The notes beneath the pieces were generated by a model that was not told the DNA's origin, searched no databases, and saw only the letters and a list, made by a program, of their open reading frames with translations. Positions 5,698-6,538 of a stretch of 6,538 bases of DNA are shown here, piece after piece. Position 1 is the first letter of the stretch; every line of letters starts with the position of its first letter. This DNA comes from an uncultured Erysipelotrichaceae bacterium. Its GTDB lineage: Bacteria > Bacillota_I > Bacilli_A > Erysipelotrichales > Erysipelotrichaceae. The stretch spans positions 1 through 6,538 of the forward strand of contig CADCPE010000090.1 in NCBI GenBank assembly GCA_902803275.1, read 5' to 3'. The translations under genes and the position numbers were made by a program.

Positions 5698-5891
5698 TAG
5701 ATACATTGATTAAGACAAGATCCTGTCACTAAAGTCTTATAGAGAGGTCATGGCCGGTGAAAATGATCAGACCCTGGCGGGATTACTACTTATGAGTTTC
5801 TGCTGTAATGGCCAGACGTTGCTCGCGTTAAGAGAATAAGTTATAAATTAAGGTGGTACCGCGCATAAGCGCCCTTGTATCCACCTTTTTT
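5698..5891 (+). ncRNA. T-box riboswitch leader upstream of thrS (tRNA-Thr sensing)
   Basis: This is the second T-box leader of the window. Helix AGTCTT/GGGATT (5733-5738 with 5779-5784, including wobble pairs) is followed on its 3' side by ACT (5785-5787) and then A, a threonine codon in the specifier position. Above it are the AG box AGAGA (5741-5745) and helix GGTCAT/ATGATC (5746-5751 with 5763-5768) around the 11-base apical loop GGCCGGTGAAA, the same loop length and motif as in the valS leader. The lower part of stem I is less clear to me by eye; TAAGAC (5711-5716) could also pair with GTCTTA as a competing fold. The linker TGCTCGCGTTAAGAG (5820-5834) is identical to that of the valS leader. 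The T-box is canonical, AAGGTGGTACCGCG (5850-5863), with TGGT able to pair with an ACCA tRNA end. Confidence 0.94.
5850..5891 (+). terminator. T-box antiterminator/terminator switch before thrS
   Basis: Terminator fold: AAGGTGG (5850-5856) with CCACCTT (5881-5887), then Ts at 5886-5891. Antiterminator fold: AAGG (5850-5853) with CCTT (5873-5876), the canonical 7-base bulge TGGTACC (5854-5860), and GCGC/GCGC (5861-5864 with 5869-5872) over the loop ATAA. The geometry matches the valS switch base for base. Confidence 0.93.
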
Positions 5892-5909
5892 GTTTTGAAA
5901 GGGGTATTT

Positions 5910-6538
5910 ATGATCAATATTAAAGAAGATGAAAAATTGAATGTTCTCAATCATTCATGTGCACACTTGCTTGCTCAGGCTGTCCAGCATCTTTATCCGC
6001 ATGCCAAATTCTGGGTCGGTCCGGTAATTGAAGAAGGTTTCTATTACGATATCGATCTAGGCGATGACGTCATAAAGGATGAGGATCTGCCTAGACTTGA
6101 AAAAGAGATGAAGAAGATCGCCAAGGACGGAAAAAGGATCATCAGAAAAGAGCTTACAAGACAAGAAGCTCTTGAGATGTTCAGAAATGATGAATACAAG
6201 ATCGATCTTATCAATAATATGGATGATTCAACTGTTATCTCATGTTACAGCCAGGGAGATTTCACGGATCTTTGCCGTGGTCCGCATGTCGAATCTGTCA
6301 AGGAGATCAAATTCTTCAAACTGATAAAATACTCCGGTGCCTACTGGAAAAACGACGCCAAGAACAAGATGCTGCAAAGGATCTACGGTGTGGCTTTCTA
6401 CAATGAAGAAGATCTCAATGCCTATCTTCAGGAACTGGAAGAAGCAAAACAGAGAGACCACCGCAAAATAGGCAAGGAACAGGAGCTGTTCATGTCTCAT
6501 GTCCTGGTCGGTTCCGGCATGCCGATGTGGCTGCCTAA
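5910..6538 (+). CDS. thrS: Threonyl-tRNA synthetase lacking the TGS domain (3' end outside window)
   Basis: These are the first 209 residues of the class II synthetase that charges tRNA-Thr and hydrolyses Ser-tRNA-Thr. The frame is still open at the right edge. The protein enters the N2 editing domain almost at once: HSCAH with His15 and His19, then GPVIEEGFYYDID, and DLCRGPHV with Cys122 and His126; these four correspond to the editing-site His73, His77, Cys182 and His186 of E. coli ThrRS. QRDHRKIGKE near residues 180-190 marks the passage to the catalytic domain, whose motifs 1-3 are not in the window. The usual N-terminal TGS domain of about 60 residues is absent. The start is firm: GAAAGGGG (5897-5904) precedes ATG 5910, and upstream in frame there is only the T-box terminator and a TAA at 5844. 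Control is by the T-box leader. Product identity is very secure. Confidence 0.97.
   Translation, partial: MINIKEDEKLNVLNHSCAHLLAQAVQHLYPHAKFWVGPVIEEGFYYDIDLGDDVIKDEDLPRLEKEMKKIAKDGKRIIRKELTRQEALEMFRNDEYKIDLINNMDDSTVISCYSQGDFTDLCRGPHVESVKEIKFFKLIKYSGAYWKNDAKNKMLQRIYGVAFYNEEDLNAYLQELEEAKQRDHRKIGKEQELFMSHVLVGSGMPMWLP

Noticed and set aside
6240..6500. Reverse-strand open frame of 86 codons opposite thrS
   Set aside because: It is antisense to the conserved ThrRS editing segment containing DLCRGPHV and has no supporting signals.

Overview
The window looks like chromosomal housekeeping DNA from a low- to mid-GC Gram-positive bacterium (Bacillota). The evidence is the lon-ysxC gene pair, two tRNA-sensing T-box leaders in front of aminoacyl-tRNA synthetase genes, strong AGGAGG-type ribosome binding sites and standard-code TGG tryptophan codons. 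A relative of the Erysipelotrichia is plausible (compact lon-ysxC-valS order, a ThrRS without its TGS domain), but that placement is inference. All genes lie on the + strand.

Layout: (1) 2-940, the C-terminal part of Lon protease, running in from the left edge. (2) 933-1484, the ribosome-assembly GTPase YsxC/EngB, starting with GTG inside the end of lon. (3) 1468-1707, a promoter within the end of ysxC and a complete T-box leader with terminator/antiterminator. (4) 1708-4287, valyl-tRNA synthetase. (5) 4287-5183, an alpha/beta-hydrolase with an N-terminal hydrophobic segment, overlapping valS by one base (TAATG). (6) 5184-5271, a consensus-like promoter and a hairpin at the predicted 5' end of the next mRNA. 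(7) 5272-5640, a 122-residue protein that is 73% Lys plus Ala, resembling bacterial histone-H1-like tails, followed by its own terminator. (8) 5663-5909, a consensus promoter and a second T-box leader closely similar to the first. (9) 5910 to the right edge, threonyl-tRNA synthetase, beginning directly at the editing domain without the usual TGS domain.

Functionally, lon and ysxC form one translationally coupled unit. valS plus the hydrolase form a second unit controlled by uncharged tRNA-Val. The Lys/Ala-rich gene is a monocistronic, probably well expressed unit. thrS is controlled by uncharged tRNA-Thr. I see no mobile element, CRISPR array, phage gene or defence system. The parts most worth a second look are the Lys/Ala-rich protein with its internal duplication and amphipathic centre, the TGS-less ThrRS, and the paired T-box leaders, one of which departs from consensus in the tRNA-binding bulge.
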